A stretch of 22,067 nucleotides of DNA, taken from contig JACZSI010000007.1 of NCBI GenBank assembly GCA_022574265.1, forward strand, positions 1-22,067, given 5' to 3'. The notes beneath the pieces were generated by a model. The model made no database searches and was not told the DNA's origin. It saw only the letters and a program-made list of their open reading frames with translations. The DNA is from Chloroflexota bacterium (GTDB lineage Bacteria; Chloroflexota; Dehalococcoidia; Lucifugimonadales; Australimonadaceae). Below, one piece after another: positions 14,246 to 21,202 of the stretch (positions are counted from its first letter, which is position 1; the number at the start of each line of letters is the position of its first letter). The position numbers and the translations under genes are program-made.

Positions 14246-14983
14246 ATGGCACCAGCATCGCCCGCACCGGCCGTGCTCGAGGAGATCGAAGCGGCCGCGG
14301 CGGCACTCAACGGCGCAGCGCCCGAGGACGTCCTGCGCTGGGCGTCCGAGCGCTACGGCGAGGGCCTGACGTTGGCGTGCAGCTTCGGCGGGACCTCAGG
14401 CATGGCGCTGGTCGACATGGTCTCGAAGCTGGGGCTGGACATCGAGGTCTTCTACCTGGACACGCAGTTCCTCTTCCCCGAGACGTACGCGCTCGTCGGC
14501 GAGGTGGAGCGCCGCTACGGCATCAAGCCGGTGGCGTACCGGCCGTCGCTGTCGCCGGAGGCGCAGGCCGAGGAGTTCGGCGAGGCGCTGTGGAGCACCG
14601 CGCCGGACATGTGCTGCACGCTGCGCAAGGTCCAGCCGAACTACCGGGCGCTCGCGGGCAAGGGCGCTTGGGTCACGGGGCTGCGGCGGGACCAGTCGTC
14701 CGACCGGCGCACCGTGCGAGCGGTCGAATGGGACTGGAAGTTCGGGCTGGGCAAGATCAGCCCGCTCGCCGCATGGACCGAGGACCAGGTGTTCGACTAC
14801 ATCCAGGAGCACGACGTGCCCTACAACGCCCTGCACGACCAGGGCTATCCGAGCATCGGGTGCACGCACTGCACGCGGGCCGTCGCACCGGGGGAGGACC
14901 CGCGCGCCGGGCGATGGGCCGGCTTCAGCAAGACGGAGTGCGGGCTGCACCTGAGCCCCAGCGCGTCCCAGTGGCGGTCGTGA
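14246..14983 (+). CDS. cysH: Assimilatory adenylyl-sulfate (APS/PAPS) reductase, 4Fe-4S type
   Basis: A 245-residue enzyme that reduces APS (or PAPS) to sulfite with thioredoxin; its product feeds the sulfite reductase encoded just upstream. The nucleotide-binding ACSFGGTSG region is at 44-52 and LDTQFLFPET at 71-80. The paired motif C123-C124 ... C206-x2-C209 marks the 4Fe-4S subgroup, usually APS-specific. The catalytic Cys is C232 in ECGLH. The ATG at 14246 has a GGGGGAGGG site (14233-14241) just upstream; an in-frame TTG at 14228 lies in the terminator tail and is unlikely. Sulfate adenylyltransferase genes are not in the window. All six Cys codons are TGC. Confidence 0.93.
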   Translation: MAPASPAPAVLEEIEAAAAALNGAAPEDVLRWASERYGEGLTLACSFGGTSGMALVDMVSKLGLDIEVFYLDTQFLFPETYALVGEVERRYGIKPVAYRPSLSPEAQAEEFGEALWSTAPDMCCTLRKVQPNYRALAGKGAWVTGLRRDQSSDRRTVRAVEWDWKFGLGKISPLAAWTEDQVFDYIQEHDVPYNALHDQGYPSIGCTHCTRAVAPGEDPRAGRWAGFSKTECGLHLSPSASQWRS

Positions 14984-14986
14984 GCG

Positions 14987-15112
14987 ATGGCCGATAACGC
15001 TCCGTTCGTGCTCGCCGTCGTGGTCGTCTGGGGCCTCGTGGCCGCGGGGTTGCTCGAAGCGCCCGTGCGGGGCTGGTGGCGCCGCCGCGCGTCGGGCCGC
15101 CAGGCCCGTTAG
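14987..15112 (+). CDS. Small single-helix membrane protein
   Basis: A 41-residue frame starting 3 bases after the cysH stop: MADNAPF, then a hydrophobic segment (about 7-24, FVLAVVVVWGLVAAGLL), then a strongly basic tail rich in Arg. This is a typical N-out/C-in one-helix small protein. Its stop overlaps the Shine-Dalgarno of the next gene. The tight spacing on both sides supports a real gene, though its own ribosome site is weak. Function unknown; a role with sulfur uptake or reduction is only a guess from position. Confidence 0.6.
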   Translation: MADNAPFVLAVVVVWGLVAAGLLEAPVRGWWRRRASGRQAR

Positions 15113-15121
15113 GAGCGCCCC

Positions 15122-15490
15122 GTGGCCATCTCGCGCACGCGCGCCCAGGACTACGCCGAGTCGCTGCTGAACCGGCCGCGGGGCGAGACGCCGGTCACGC
15201 TGCGGCGGTTCCGCAGCGGCTGCACGCTCTTCTACGGCCGCCGCGCGCTCACGAAGACGCATGCCTCCGCCGTGGGCGAGCTCCAGGCCGAGTTCATGGC
15301 GCAGGCGCTCGGGCTCGAGGTGCCCGCGGTCGGCGAGAGCGCATCCACGCGCATCGCGACCGGTGCGCTCTACCGCGCCATCGCCATCTCATCGCTGGAC
15401 CTGCGCCGGCCCGAGGCGCGCGTGCTGCTGGGCGAGCTGCTGAGGACGGCGGCGATGCAGCGTGGCGGGTTCGAGACGCTCGACGTGTAG
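15122..15490 (+). CDS. Unknown 122-residue protein of the sulfur block
   Basis: I do not recognise this family. The GTG start has AGGAG (15111-15115) 6 bases upstream. The protein is soluble and predicted mostly helical. It has a basic segment TLRRFRSGCTLFYGRRALTK with one Cys (C34) and several Arg, then helices of alternating acidic and Ala-rich character. It ends before a hairpin shared with the convergent MFS gene. It is the last gene of the sulfite reductase-cysH run, so it is probably coexpressed with them. Codon use is like its neighbours, with strong third-position G/C. Confidence 0.7.
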   Translation: MAISRTRAQDYAESLLNRPRGETPVTLRRFRSGCTLFYGRRALTKTHASAVGELQAEFMAQALGLEVPAVGESASTRIATGALYRAIAISSLDLRRPEARVLLGELLRTAAMQRGGFETLDV

Positions 15491-15517
15491 GGGCGCGCCC
15501 GCGCTCGCCGCGCCTAC
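15487..15517. terminator. Bidirectional hairpin between convergent genes
   Basis: GTA (15487-15489) and GGCGCG (15492-15497) pair with CGCGCC (15509-15514) and TAC (15515-15517) around an 11-base loop, with two bulged Gs. It overlaps both stop codons. There is no U run. Confidence 0.5.
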
Positions 15518-16785
15518 TCCGACGCCGTCACGACCTGCGCAGGCCGCCTTCGCGTCGAGACCGCCAGGAACGCCGCCGCCCCGACCCACAGGCCCACGAT
15601 GATCCACAGGGCCAGCCCGTAGCTGTCGGTTCGCTCGAACAGGAACCCGGCCAGGATGGGCGCTCCCGTCGTCCCGCCGATCGATCCGGCCATGACGGAG
15701 CCGCGGATGGTGGAGTACGCGCGCCGGCCGAATGCGCGGCCCACCGACGCCCACAGCAGCGAGTACAGGCTGTAGCTGGCCGAGACCAGCACGGCTCCCG
15801 CCCAGATGGCCGCGGTCTGCTCGGCGACGTTGATCACGAGGACGCCGAACCCGGCCGTCAGCGCCACGATGCCCGCGACGAGCGACGGGCTGAAGCGGTC
15901 GGCGAGCCGCCCCGCAACCAGCGCTACGGATGCTCCGAACGCCGTCGAAACGGTGAGGATGAAGGCCGCCGTGACGGCGTCGATGCCCTTCCAGTCCATG
16001 ATGGGCACGAAGTGGATGCCGAGACCCGCGGTCGCACCGCCGAAGCAGAAGGCGGCGCCGGTGATGAGCCAGAAGGTGGGCGTGCGCATGGCGGCCCGCG
16101 CGCTCAAGCCCCCGTCGTGCGCCGCGGGGTGCGCGCCAGCTGCCGGGGCGGGAGCGCCGTCGGGCAGCAGCCCCATCTCCTCCGGCGTATCGCGGGAGGC
16201 CCACGTGGCGGGGAAGCCCAGCAGCAGTACCGCCGCGGCCGCCGCGAAGGCGGCCACGCGCCAGTCCCACGCGTTGATGATGAGCGCGAGCGCGGGCACG
16301 AGCACCAGGACGCCCAGTCCCGAGCCGACCTGCATGGTGGTCATGGCGGTCGCCTTGAGGCGGTCGAACCAGTTGTTGATGAGCCCCGAGGAGCCGTTGA
16401 ACGCCACGTTGAGCGAGGTGAGGCCGATCGGCACCAGGAAGGCGATGAAGACGACGACGATGTTGGGCGACAGCGCGAAGAGGACGTAGCCGAGAGCCAA
16501 GACGGCGACGCTGACCAGCAGGACCTTGCGCGGCCCATAGCGGTCCATCAGCGCACCGCTCAGCGGTGCGCTCAGCCCGCCGACGAGGCCGCTGAGCGCG
16601 AAGAGGACCGACGTGACGCCGCGGTTGATGCCGAGGCTCTCCTCGAGCGGGATGATGAACAGCGTGCTGCCGACGATGAAGATGCCGGTGCCGGCGGCGC
16701 GGGGGCCGAGCATGAGCCCGATCATCCGCCAGCCGTAGAAGCTGGTCCGCGCGCGGTTCAGGGCTGTGGAGAAGATGGCCATCAT
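15514..16785 (-). CDS. MFS transporter (oxalate/formate antiporter / monocarboxylate-type)
   Basis: A 423-residue, about 12-helix transporter. The N-terminal FYGWRMIGLMLGPRAAGTG entry helix and GALMDRYGPRK (77-87) motif A resemble the OFA/MCT-like branch of the major facilitator superfamily, which often carries small carboxylates. A Pro/Ala/His-rich loop near residues 200-220 separates the halves. The start at 16785 (two ATGs in a row, 16785 and 16782) is chosen because a TATACT box ends only 8 bases upstream and the longer frame back to 16905 has an Arg-rich, non-membrane extension that would overlap the divergent gene. Substrate unknown. Confidence 0.88.
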   Translation of the reverse strand: MMAIFSTALNRARTSFYGWRMIGLMLGPRAAGTGIFIVGSTLFIIPLEESLGINRGVTSVLFALSGLVGGLSAPLSGALMDRYGPRKVLLVSVAVLALGYVLFALSPNIVVVFIAFLVPIGLTSLNVAFNGSSGLINNWFDRLKATAMTTMQVGSGLGVLVLVPALALIINAWDWRVAAFAAAAAVLLLGFPATWASRDTPEEMGLLPDGAPAPAAGAHPAAHDGGLSARAAMRTPTFWLITGAAFCFGGATAGLGIHFVPIMDWKGIDAVTAAFILTVSTAFGASVALVAGRLADRFSPSLVAGIVALTAGFGVLVINVAEQTAAIWAGAVLVSASYSLYSLLWASVGRAFGRRAYSTIRGSVMAGSIGGTTGAPILAGFLFERTDSYGLALWIIVGLWVGAAAFLAVSTRRRPAQVVTASE

Positions 16786-16793
16786 GCGGCCCA

Positions 16794-16799
16794 AGTATA
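16794..16799 (-). promoter_or_regulatory. Possible -10 element of the leftward MFS gene
   Basis: TATACT on the minus strand (16799-16794) lies 8 bases before the ATG at 16785, so the transcript would be leaderless or nearly so, as for the GntR-receiver gene. No clear -35 is seen. Confidence 0.35.
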
Positions 16800-16855
16800 G
16801 GCGCCGCCGCTGGCGCTCTCTCGACGCGCTCTGCCTCCGGGAGTAGCGTAGCGCC

Positions 16856-18163
16856 GTGTCGTCCTTCCTCGCTAGACGCGTCGAGTTCCTGAGCGTCCTC
16901 CGCAACCGCGATTACCGCGTCTACTACGTCGGTATGCTCTCGAGCGTCACGGGCCACCAGGCGCTCATCGCCGTCCAAGGCTGGCTCGTCTACGACCTGA
17001 CCGGTCTGCCGGCGGCCTTGGGGTTCGTCGCCGGCGCGCAGGCGGTGCCGGCCATCTTCCTCACCCTGGTGGCGGGCGCGCTGGCCGACCGCGTGGACCC
17101 GCGCCGGCTCATCGTCATCGGCCAGGGCTCGGCCGCGGTGCTGACGGCGGGCCTCGCCACGCTGACGCTCACCGGGCATGTCGGGGTGCCCAGCATCCTC
17201 GTGTTCGCCTTTCTAACGGGCGCGGCGCTGTCCTTCGACCAGCCGGCGCGCCGCACGATATGGCCGGCGCTCGTGCCGCGGCACCAGTTCATGTTCGCCG
17301 CCTCGCTGAACCAGACGATCTGGAACGGGACGCGCGTCGTCGCGCCCGCGATAGGGACGGGCATCATCGCGATCGTCGGTCTGCTCACCGGCGACCCGCG
17401 GCTGGGGGCCGCCATCGCGTTCTACGCGGTCAGCGTGGGGCTCATCGGGATGGTCGTGGCGGTGCTGATGATCAACATGCCGCCGCTGCGGCGCTCAACG
17501 GGAGCAACGGTGTTGCACGACATCCGCGACGGGCTCGTGTTCGTCGCCCACAACCGCATCTTCCTCGTTCTGCTCCTGCTGGGGTTCACCATCGGCTTCT
17601 TCGGCCTCTCGTATGCCCAGCTGATGCCCGCGTTCGCGAAGGACGACCTGGGGCTTGGCCCCAGCGGACTGGGCGTGCTGTTGTCGGTGAACGGCGCTGG
17701 TGGCATCGTCGGCATCCTCCTGATCGCGTCGTTCGGGCAGTACCAGAGCCGGGCTTGGGTCATGGGTGGAGGGGCTGTCCTATTCGGTGTCACCGTGATG
17801 CTCTTGGGCCTCTCCGGAGCCCTCGGCTCGTACGCATTGGCCGTGGTGTTCATCGCGGCGGGTGGCGCGCTCTACAGCGTCTTCCAGATCTCGGCGAACA
17901 CCGTTCTCAACCTCATCGTGCCCGAGGAGTTCCGCGGGCGCGTGATGGGACTGCGCGGCATCATGTGGTCCCTCTCGCCGCTCGGCGCGCTGATGGGTGG
18001 GCTCGTCGCGACGTGGGTGAGCACGCCGTTCGCGATCGCGCTCGGCGGTGCGGTCATCGTCGTCGTCACGCTGGGCACGTTCGCCATGAGCGGGCAGATA
18101 CGGCGGATACGCTCCATCGTCGCGGAGCTGGATGCGGCGCGCGTGTCGGAGGGAGCTTTTTGA
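16856..18163 (+). CDS. MFS transporter (MFS_3 / EntS-like)
   Basis: A 435-residue, about 12-helix transporter starting at GTG. The N-terminal pattern LRNRDYRVYYVGMLSSVTG, the WLVYDLTGLPAALGFV stretch at 43-59, motif A GALADRVDPRRL (74-85) and FDQPARRTIWPALVP are typical of the MFS_3 group, which includes the enterobactin exporter EntS and many uncharacterised exporters. A GGGAG site lies 13 bases upstream (16838-16842), rather far, so translation may be weak. It diverges from the other MFS gene across about 70 bases. Its stop overlaps the -35 of the next promoter. Export is more likely than import for this branch (family knowledge); cargo unknown. Confidence 0.88.
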   Translation: MSSFLARRVEFLSVLRNRDYRVYYVGMLSSVTGHQALIAVQGWLVYDLTGLPAALGFVAGAQAVPAIFLTLVAGALADRVDPRRLIVIGQGSAAVLTAGLATLTLTGHVGVPSILVFAFLTGAALSFDQPARRTIWPALVPRHQFMFAASLNQTIWNGTRVVAPAIGTGIIAIVGLLTGDPRLGAAIAFYAVSVGLIGMVVAVLMINMPPLRRSTGATVLHDIRDGLVFVAHNRIFLVLLLLGFTIGFFGLSYAQLMPAFAKDDLGLGPSGLGVLLSVNGAGGIVGILLIASFGQYQSRAWVMGGGAVLFGVTVMLLGLSGALGSYALAVVFIAAGGALYSVFQISANTVLNLIVPEEFRGRVMGLRGIMWSLSPLGALMGGLVATWVSTPFAIALGGAVIVVVTLGTFAMSGQIRRIRSIVAELDAARVSEGAF

Positions 18164-18188
18164 CACCCCACGAGGCCGTCGATATACT
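18160..18188 (+). promoter_or_regulatory. Near-consensus sigma70 promoter of the RidA-RraA operon
   Basis: A perfect TTGACA (18160-18165), exactly 17 bases, then TATACT (18183-18188). It overlaps the stop codon of the upstream MFS gene. The predicted start is near 18195. Confidence 0.75.
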
Positions 18189-18192
18189 CGCG

Positions 18193-18217
18193 CCGCGCAC
18201 GGTGGCCCCGTGCGCGG
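18193..18217 (+). promoter_or_regulatory. Perfect hairpin at the 5' end of the RidA-RraA transcript
   Basis: CCGCGCACGG (18193-18202) pairs perfectly with CCGTGCGCGG (18208-18217) around TGGCC. It would lie at the very 5' end of the mRNA from the promoter above. It may stabilise the mRNA or act as the end of the MFS transcript; no U run follows. Confidence 0.55.
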
Positions 18218-18251
18218 GAGACCCTACGTTGAGCGCAGCGGAGGTGGGAGC

Positions 18252-18638
18252 ATGGCACGCAAGGTACTGCACATCCCCGGCAAGTGGCACGGTGGACAGC
18301 CGATCCCGCCCGCGACGAAGACGGGCCCCCTCGTGACCTCAGGCGGGGTCATGGGCATGAACCCGGACACCAACGAGGTGCCGGAGGACATCGCCGAGCA
18401 GGCCAAGTGGGCCTTCGAGCACGTCCGCCGCATCATGGCCGCCGCGGGCGGCACGACCGACGACATCGCGCACATGAACGTGTTCGTGAAGAGCCGCGAC
18501 GCGCGCCCCATCATCAACGAGGAGTGGGTCGCGATGTTCCCGGACGAGGAGAGCCGGCCGACGCGCCACACGATCCAGAACGACAACCTCGCGGGCAACA
18601 TGCAGCTCCAGCTCCAGTTCACGGCATACGTCGCCTGA
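18252..18638 (+). CDS. RidA-family (YjgF/Rid) protein
   Basis: A 128-residue protein of the Rid superfamily, small trimeric enzymes that hydrolyse reactive enamines/imines or act in aromatic and amino-acid catabolism. The substrate-carboxylate Arg of RidA is present exactly at R105 (SRPTRHTI). The position of the E. coli RidA Glu120 is Gln here (LQLQFTAYV), so it may not be a classical 2-aminoacrylate deaminase. The ATG at 18252 has GGAGGTGGGAG just upstream; an earlier GTG/ATG extension would run back into the promoter. It is followed after 25 bases by the RraA-like gene, with which it shares the promoter. Confidence 0.88.
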   Translation: MARKVLHIPGKWHGGQPIPPATKTGPLVTSGGVMGMNPDTNEVPEDIAEQAKWAFEHVRRIMAAAGGTTDDIAHMNVFVKSRDARPIINEEWVAMFPDEESRPTRHTIQNDNLAGNMQLQLQFTAYVA

Positions 18639-18663
18639 GCGCGGCCCCAGAAGGAGAACGCCG

Positions 18664-19320
18664 ATGGCAGTGGACGAGTGGGTTGAGCGTCTCGCCAAGC
18701 TGGATACGTGCGCCGTCTCCGACGCGCAGGACAAGCTCGGCATCATGGGCACCATCACGGGCATCGTCCCGCTCTACCCCACGGAGCGCATCGCCGGCCG
18801 GGCCGTGACGGTCCGGCTCGTGACCAAGGGCGACCGAGAGGCCAAGGTGCACCTCGGCGCGACGGCGGTCGTCACCGCGGATGCGGGCGACGTCATCGTC
18901 ATCGACCACGACGGCCGCACCGACGTCGCCGGCTGGGGCGGCATCCTCTCGACGGCCGCGCGCACCAAGGGCATCGCCGGCGTCATCATCGACGGCGCCT
19001 CGCGCGACGTGGATGAGGCCCGCGGCCTCGGCCTGCCGCTCTATGGGCGGGCGGCCACGCCGCTCACCGCCCGCGGCCGCATCATCGAGGAGTCCACGAA
19101 CCAGCCGATCGAGATCGCAGGCGTGACCGTGAATCCCGGCGACTACGTCATCGCGGATGCAAGCGGCATCGTCGTCGTGCCGGCCGCGCGCGTGCCGGAA
19201 GTCGTGCCGGAAGCCGAGCGCATCGTCGAGCGCGAGACCGCGATGGCCGCGGACGTCAAGGCCGGGAAGCCGGTCACCGAGGTCATGGGCACGAGCTACG
19301 AGAAGATGCTCAGCCACTAG
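18664..19320 (+). CDS. RraA-like protein (HMG/CHA aldolase family)
   Basis: A 218-residue protein of the RraA / demethylmenaquinone-methyltransferase-like family. Family members are either RNase E inhibitors or metal-dependent 4-hydroxy-4-methyl-2-oxoglutarate / 4-carboxy-4-hydroxy-2-oxoadipate aldolases that end the 4,5-cleavage of protocatechuate, and some decarboxylate oxaloacetate. The enzymatic signature is kept: GWGGILSTAARTKGIAG, then DGASRD with R114 and D115 that bind pyruvate and metal. The C-terminal tail is longer than in plain RraA. The RBS AGAAGGAG lies upstream of the ATG. The pairing with RidA and the presence of Rieske and aldolase genes favour a catabolic role (inference). 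Confidence 0.85.
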   Translation: MAVDEWVERLAKLDTCAVSDAQDKLGIMGTITGIVPLYPTERIAGRAVTVRLVTKGDREAKVHLGATAVVTADAGDVIVIDHDGRTDVAGWGGILSTAARTKGIAGVIIDGASRDVDEARGLGLPLYGRAATPLTARGRIIEESTNQPIEIAGVTVNPGDYVIADASGIVVVPAARVPEVVPEAERIVERETAMAADVKAGKPVTEVMGTSYEKMLSH

Positions 19321-19534
19321 CCGCGCGCCCCGGACCACCCATCCGTCATCACCGTCGTGTTCGTGCACAGCCCCGGTGCTGCCCCGCAGCGGCGCCGCGT
19401 GCCAGCCCGCGCCTGATTGCGTGGCGGCCCGGTGGCCGCGCGACGCTTGGAGGCCTAGGCTGAGGAGCGTGGGGCGCCAGTGGACATCGGCCCGGCCCTC
19501 ATGCCCGGATCGGGGAACGACGCGAGGGGGACGC

Positions 19535-19933
19535 ATGACGCGAAAGGTATTGATCGCCGACGACGAGGAGCGGATCCGCAGCCTCGTGGTCGCGACGCTG
19601 GGCTCCGACGAGCGCTACGAGGTGCTGACCGCGGCGGACGGCGCGGCCGCAGTGAGCATCTGCCAGGCGGAGCGGCCCGAGGTGCTCTTCCTCGACCTGC
19701 TCATGCCCAAGATGGACGGCTACGCCGTGTGCCGGGAGCTCAAGGGATCCCCGGCGACGCGCGACATCAAGATCGTCATGCTCACGGCGATGGTGCAGGA
19801 GTCCGACCGCCGCACCGCGATGAAGCTGGGGGTGGACGACTTCGTGACCAAGCCCTTCAGCCCCTTGGCGCTAGCGGCTAAGCTCGAGGAGATGCTGGAC
19901 CCCGGCCGCATGAGCGTCGCCCGCGCCGCCTGA
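19535..19933 (+). CDS. Single-domain response regulator (CheY-like)
   Basis: A 132-residue stand-alone receiver. Acidic pocket D9-D10-E11, phosphoacceptor D54 in LFLDLLMPKMDG, T84, and K106 in VTKPF are all present, so it should be phosphorylatable. There is no output domain; the last 20 residues are a short tail. The ATG at 19535 follows a GAGGGGG site. No kinase is adjacent, so it acts in trans or in a phosphorelay. The preceding 214 bases (19321-19534) hold no gene I can support. It converges with the bicupin gene, 34 bases apart. Confidence 0.9.
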   Translation: MTRKVLIADDEERIRSLVVATLGSDERYEVLTAADGAAAVSICQAERPEVLFLDLLMPKMDGYAVCRELKGSPATRDIKIVMLTAMVQESDRRTAMKLGVDDFVTKPFSPLALAAKLEEMLDPGRMSVARAA

Positions 19934-19967
19934 AGGCGCAGGCTCTCTCGGCTCTCAGCGCTTCCGA

Positions 19968-21101
19968 TCAGACGGGCGCCATCTCGCTCTTCACGCCGCG
20001 CTTCGCGCACTCCTCCTCGAAGAGCGCACGGATGCGCGGGTCCTCGTCTTTGTAGTCGATCTGGCCGGTGTCTTCACGGTGGCCTCGTGCCTTCGGCTTC
20101 CCTGGGGCGCCGAAGAACGGATTGCCGTAGCGCAGGACCAGGTACCGTGCGGGCTCGGAGCTCGTGTTGAAGTGCTGGTGGCCGCCGTGCCCGTTGGTCA
20201 TGAGCGAGTTCTTCTTGAAGTCGTAGCGGGTGAAATCCACCCCCGGGCCGGGCTTCTGTCCGGTTTTCCATTGAAGGTCGTAGCCTTCGCCGCTCAGGAA
20301 GAGGTAGCTGTTCTCGGACTGGAGCCCGGTGCGGGAGACCCCACCGGTCGTCGTTCCGGTGCCGGAGAACCCATGCCCTTTCTTGTAGGACGCCACGGGG
20401 AACTCCGACACGTGAGCGACGAAGCGGCCTCCTGCCATCAGCGTGTACATGTTCGTCCCGGGGCCGCGGTGGTTGTAGTCGTCGAGTGTCATCTGGAGGA
20501 CGCTGGGGATGAAGTTCGACTCGCTGAGCCGGTCCCCCAGCCTGTTCGACTTGCCGGCGAAGTACAGCTCGTCGTGCGGGTCGAACCGGTCAGGGAACGT
20601 GTTTGTGCAATTGAAGACGAACTCGGGGCTGCCGTAGAGGTTGAAGGGCGTCGGCATGTTGGTGGCCGCGTAGAGCCGCACCGTCTCCGTGCCGCTCCCG
20701 TTGTAGATCTCATGCCACGTGTTGAGGGGGATGGCGAAGACGCTCTGCTCCTGCCACTCGAACGTGAGCTTGGGGCTGCCCTCGTTCCAGACGACCGTGG
20801 CGCCGCGGCCCTTCACGACGTAGAAGATCTCCTCGTACATGTGCCGCTCGGCCTTGAACGTGCCGCCGGGCGGTATCTCGACGATATAGCGGGTCGTTCC
20901 CTGGTTGTTGATCCAAGCGTTGTCCGCCGGCGCCTGCGTCAGGTCCAGCAGCGCCGCGTCGCAGCCGGTGCGCTCCCACGGCTCCAGCGGCTCCGTGGCG
21001 AGGTCGTAGACGGTGTGCTTCGTGATGACCTTGAGTCCCTCGGACTCGACCCAGCGCTCGAACGGCGTGAGCGTGACGTTCTCGGGTGGCTTGCTGACCA
21101 T
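19968..21101 (-). CDS. Bicupin-domain protein
   Basis: A 377-residue protein with two cupin halves, like gentisate-dioxygenase-related proteins sometimes labelled ethanolamine ammonia-lyase activators in databases; no function is established. Cupin 1: ERHMYEEIFYVVKGRG gives H87 and E91, but the usual second His is Tyr89; motif 2 PLNTWHEIYN gives H130 and N134. Cupin 2 is looser: KKGHGFSG, ENSYLFLSGEG, then GHGGHQHFN. The site in cupin 1 could still hold a metal through H87, E91 and H130. The ATG has AAGGAGAG just upstream. It reads leftward, behind the cupredoxin-like gene, with a strong hairpin between them. An oxygenase or isomerase role is possible. Confidence 0.82.
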   Translation of the reverse strand: MVSKPPENVTLTPFERWVESEGLKVITKHTVYDLATEPLEPWERTGCDAALLDLTQAPADNAWINNQGTTRYIVEIPPGGTFKAERHMYEEIFYVVKGRGATVVWNEGSPKLTFEWQEQSVFAIPLNTWHEIYNGSGTETVRLYAATNMPTPFNLYGSPEFVFNCTNTFPDRFDPHDELYFAGKSNRLGDRLSESNFIPSVLQMTLDDYNHRGPGTNMYTLMAGGRFVAHVSEFPVASYKKGHGFSGTGTTTGGVSRTGLQSENSYLFLSGEGYDLQWKTGQKPGPGVDFTRYDFKKNSLMTNGHGGHQHFNTSSEPARYLVLRYGNPFFGAPGKPKARGHREDTGQIDYKDEDPRIRALFEEECAKRGVKSEMAPV

Positions 21102-21139
21102 CGCTCTCTCCTTGTGTGGTGATAGCCGGGTGGCCTGGA

Positions 21140-21187
21140 CGTAGGAAGGGGCGCGATCTCTCGCGCCCCTTCGGGTCTCGTCCTACG
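21140..21187 (-). terminator. Strong hairpin after the cupredoxin-like gene
   Basis: GAAGGGGCGCGA (21145-21156) pairs perfectly, 12 bp, with TCGCGCCCCTTC (21161-21172) around TCTC. An outer CGTAG/CTACG pair (21140-21144 with 21183-21187) encloses it. No U run follows on the minus strand. It separates the cupredoxin-like gene from the bicupin gene. Confidence 0.5.
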
Positions 21188-21202
21188 ACTGAGTGCGGTC
21201 GG

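Noticed and set aside
15076..16800. Plus-strand open frame opposite the leftward MFS gene (574 codons)
   Set aside because: Charged, repetitive composition with no fold signature; the minus-strand frame has twelve hydrophobic segments.
16786..16905. 40-residue N-terminal extension of the leftward MFS protein
   Set aside because: It is Arg-rich, lacks transporter character, overlaps the divergent MFS gene, and would place the TATACT box inside the coding region.
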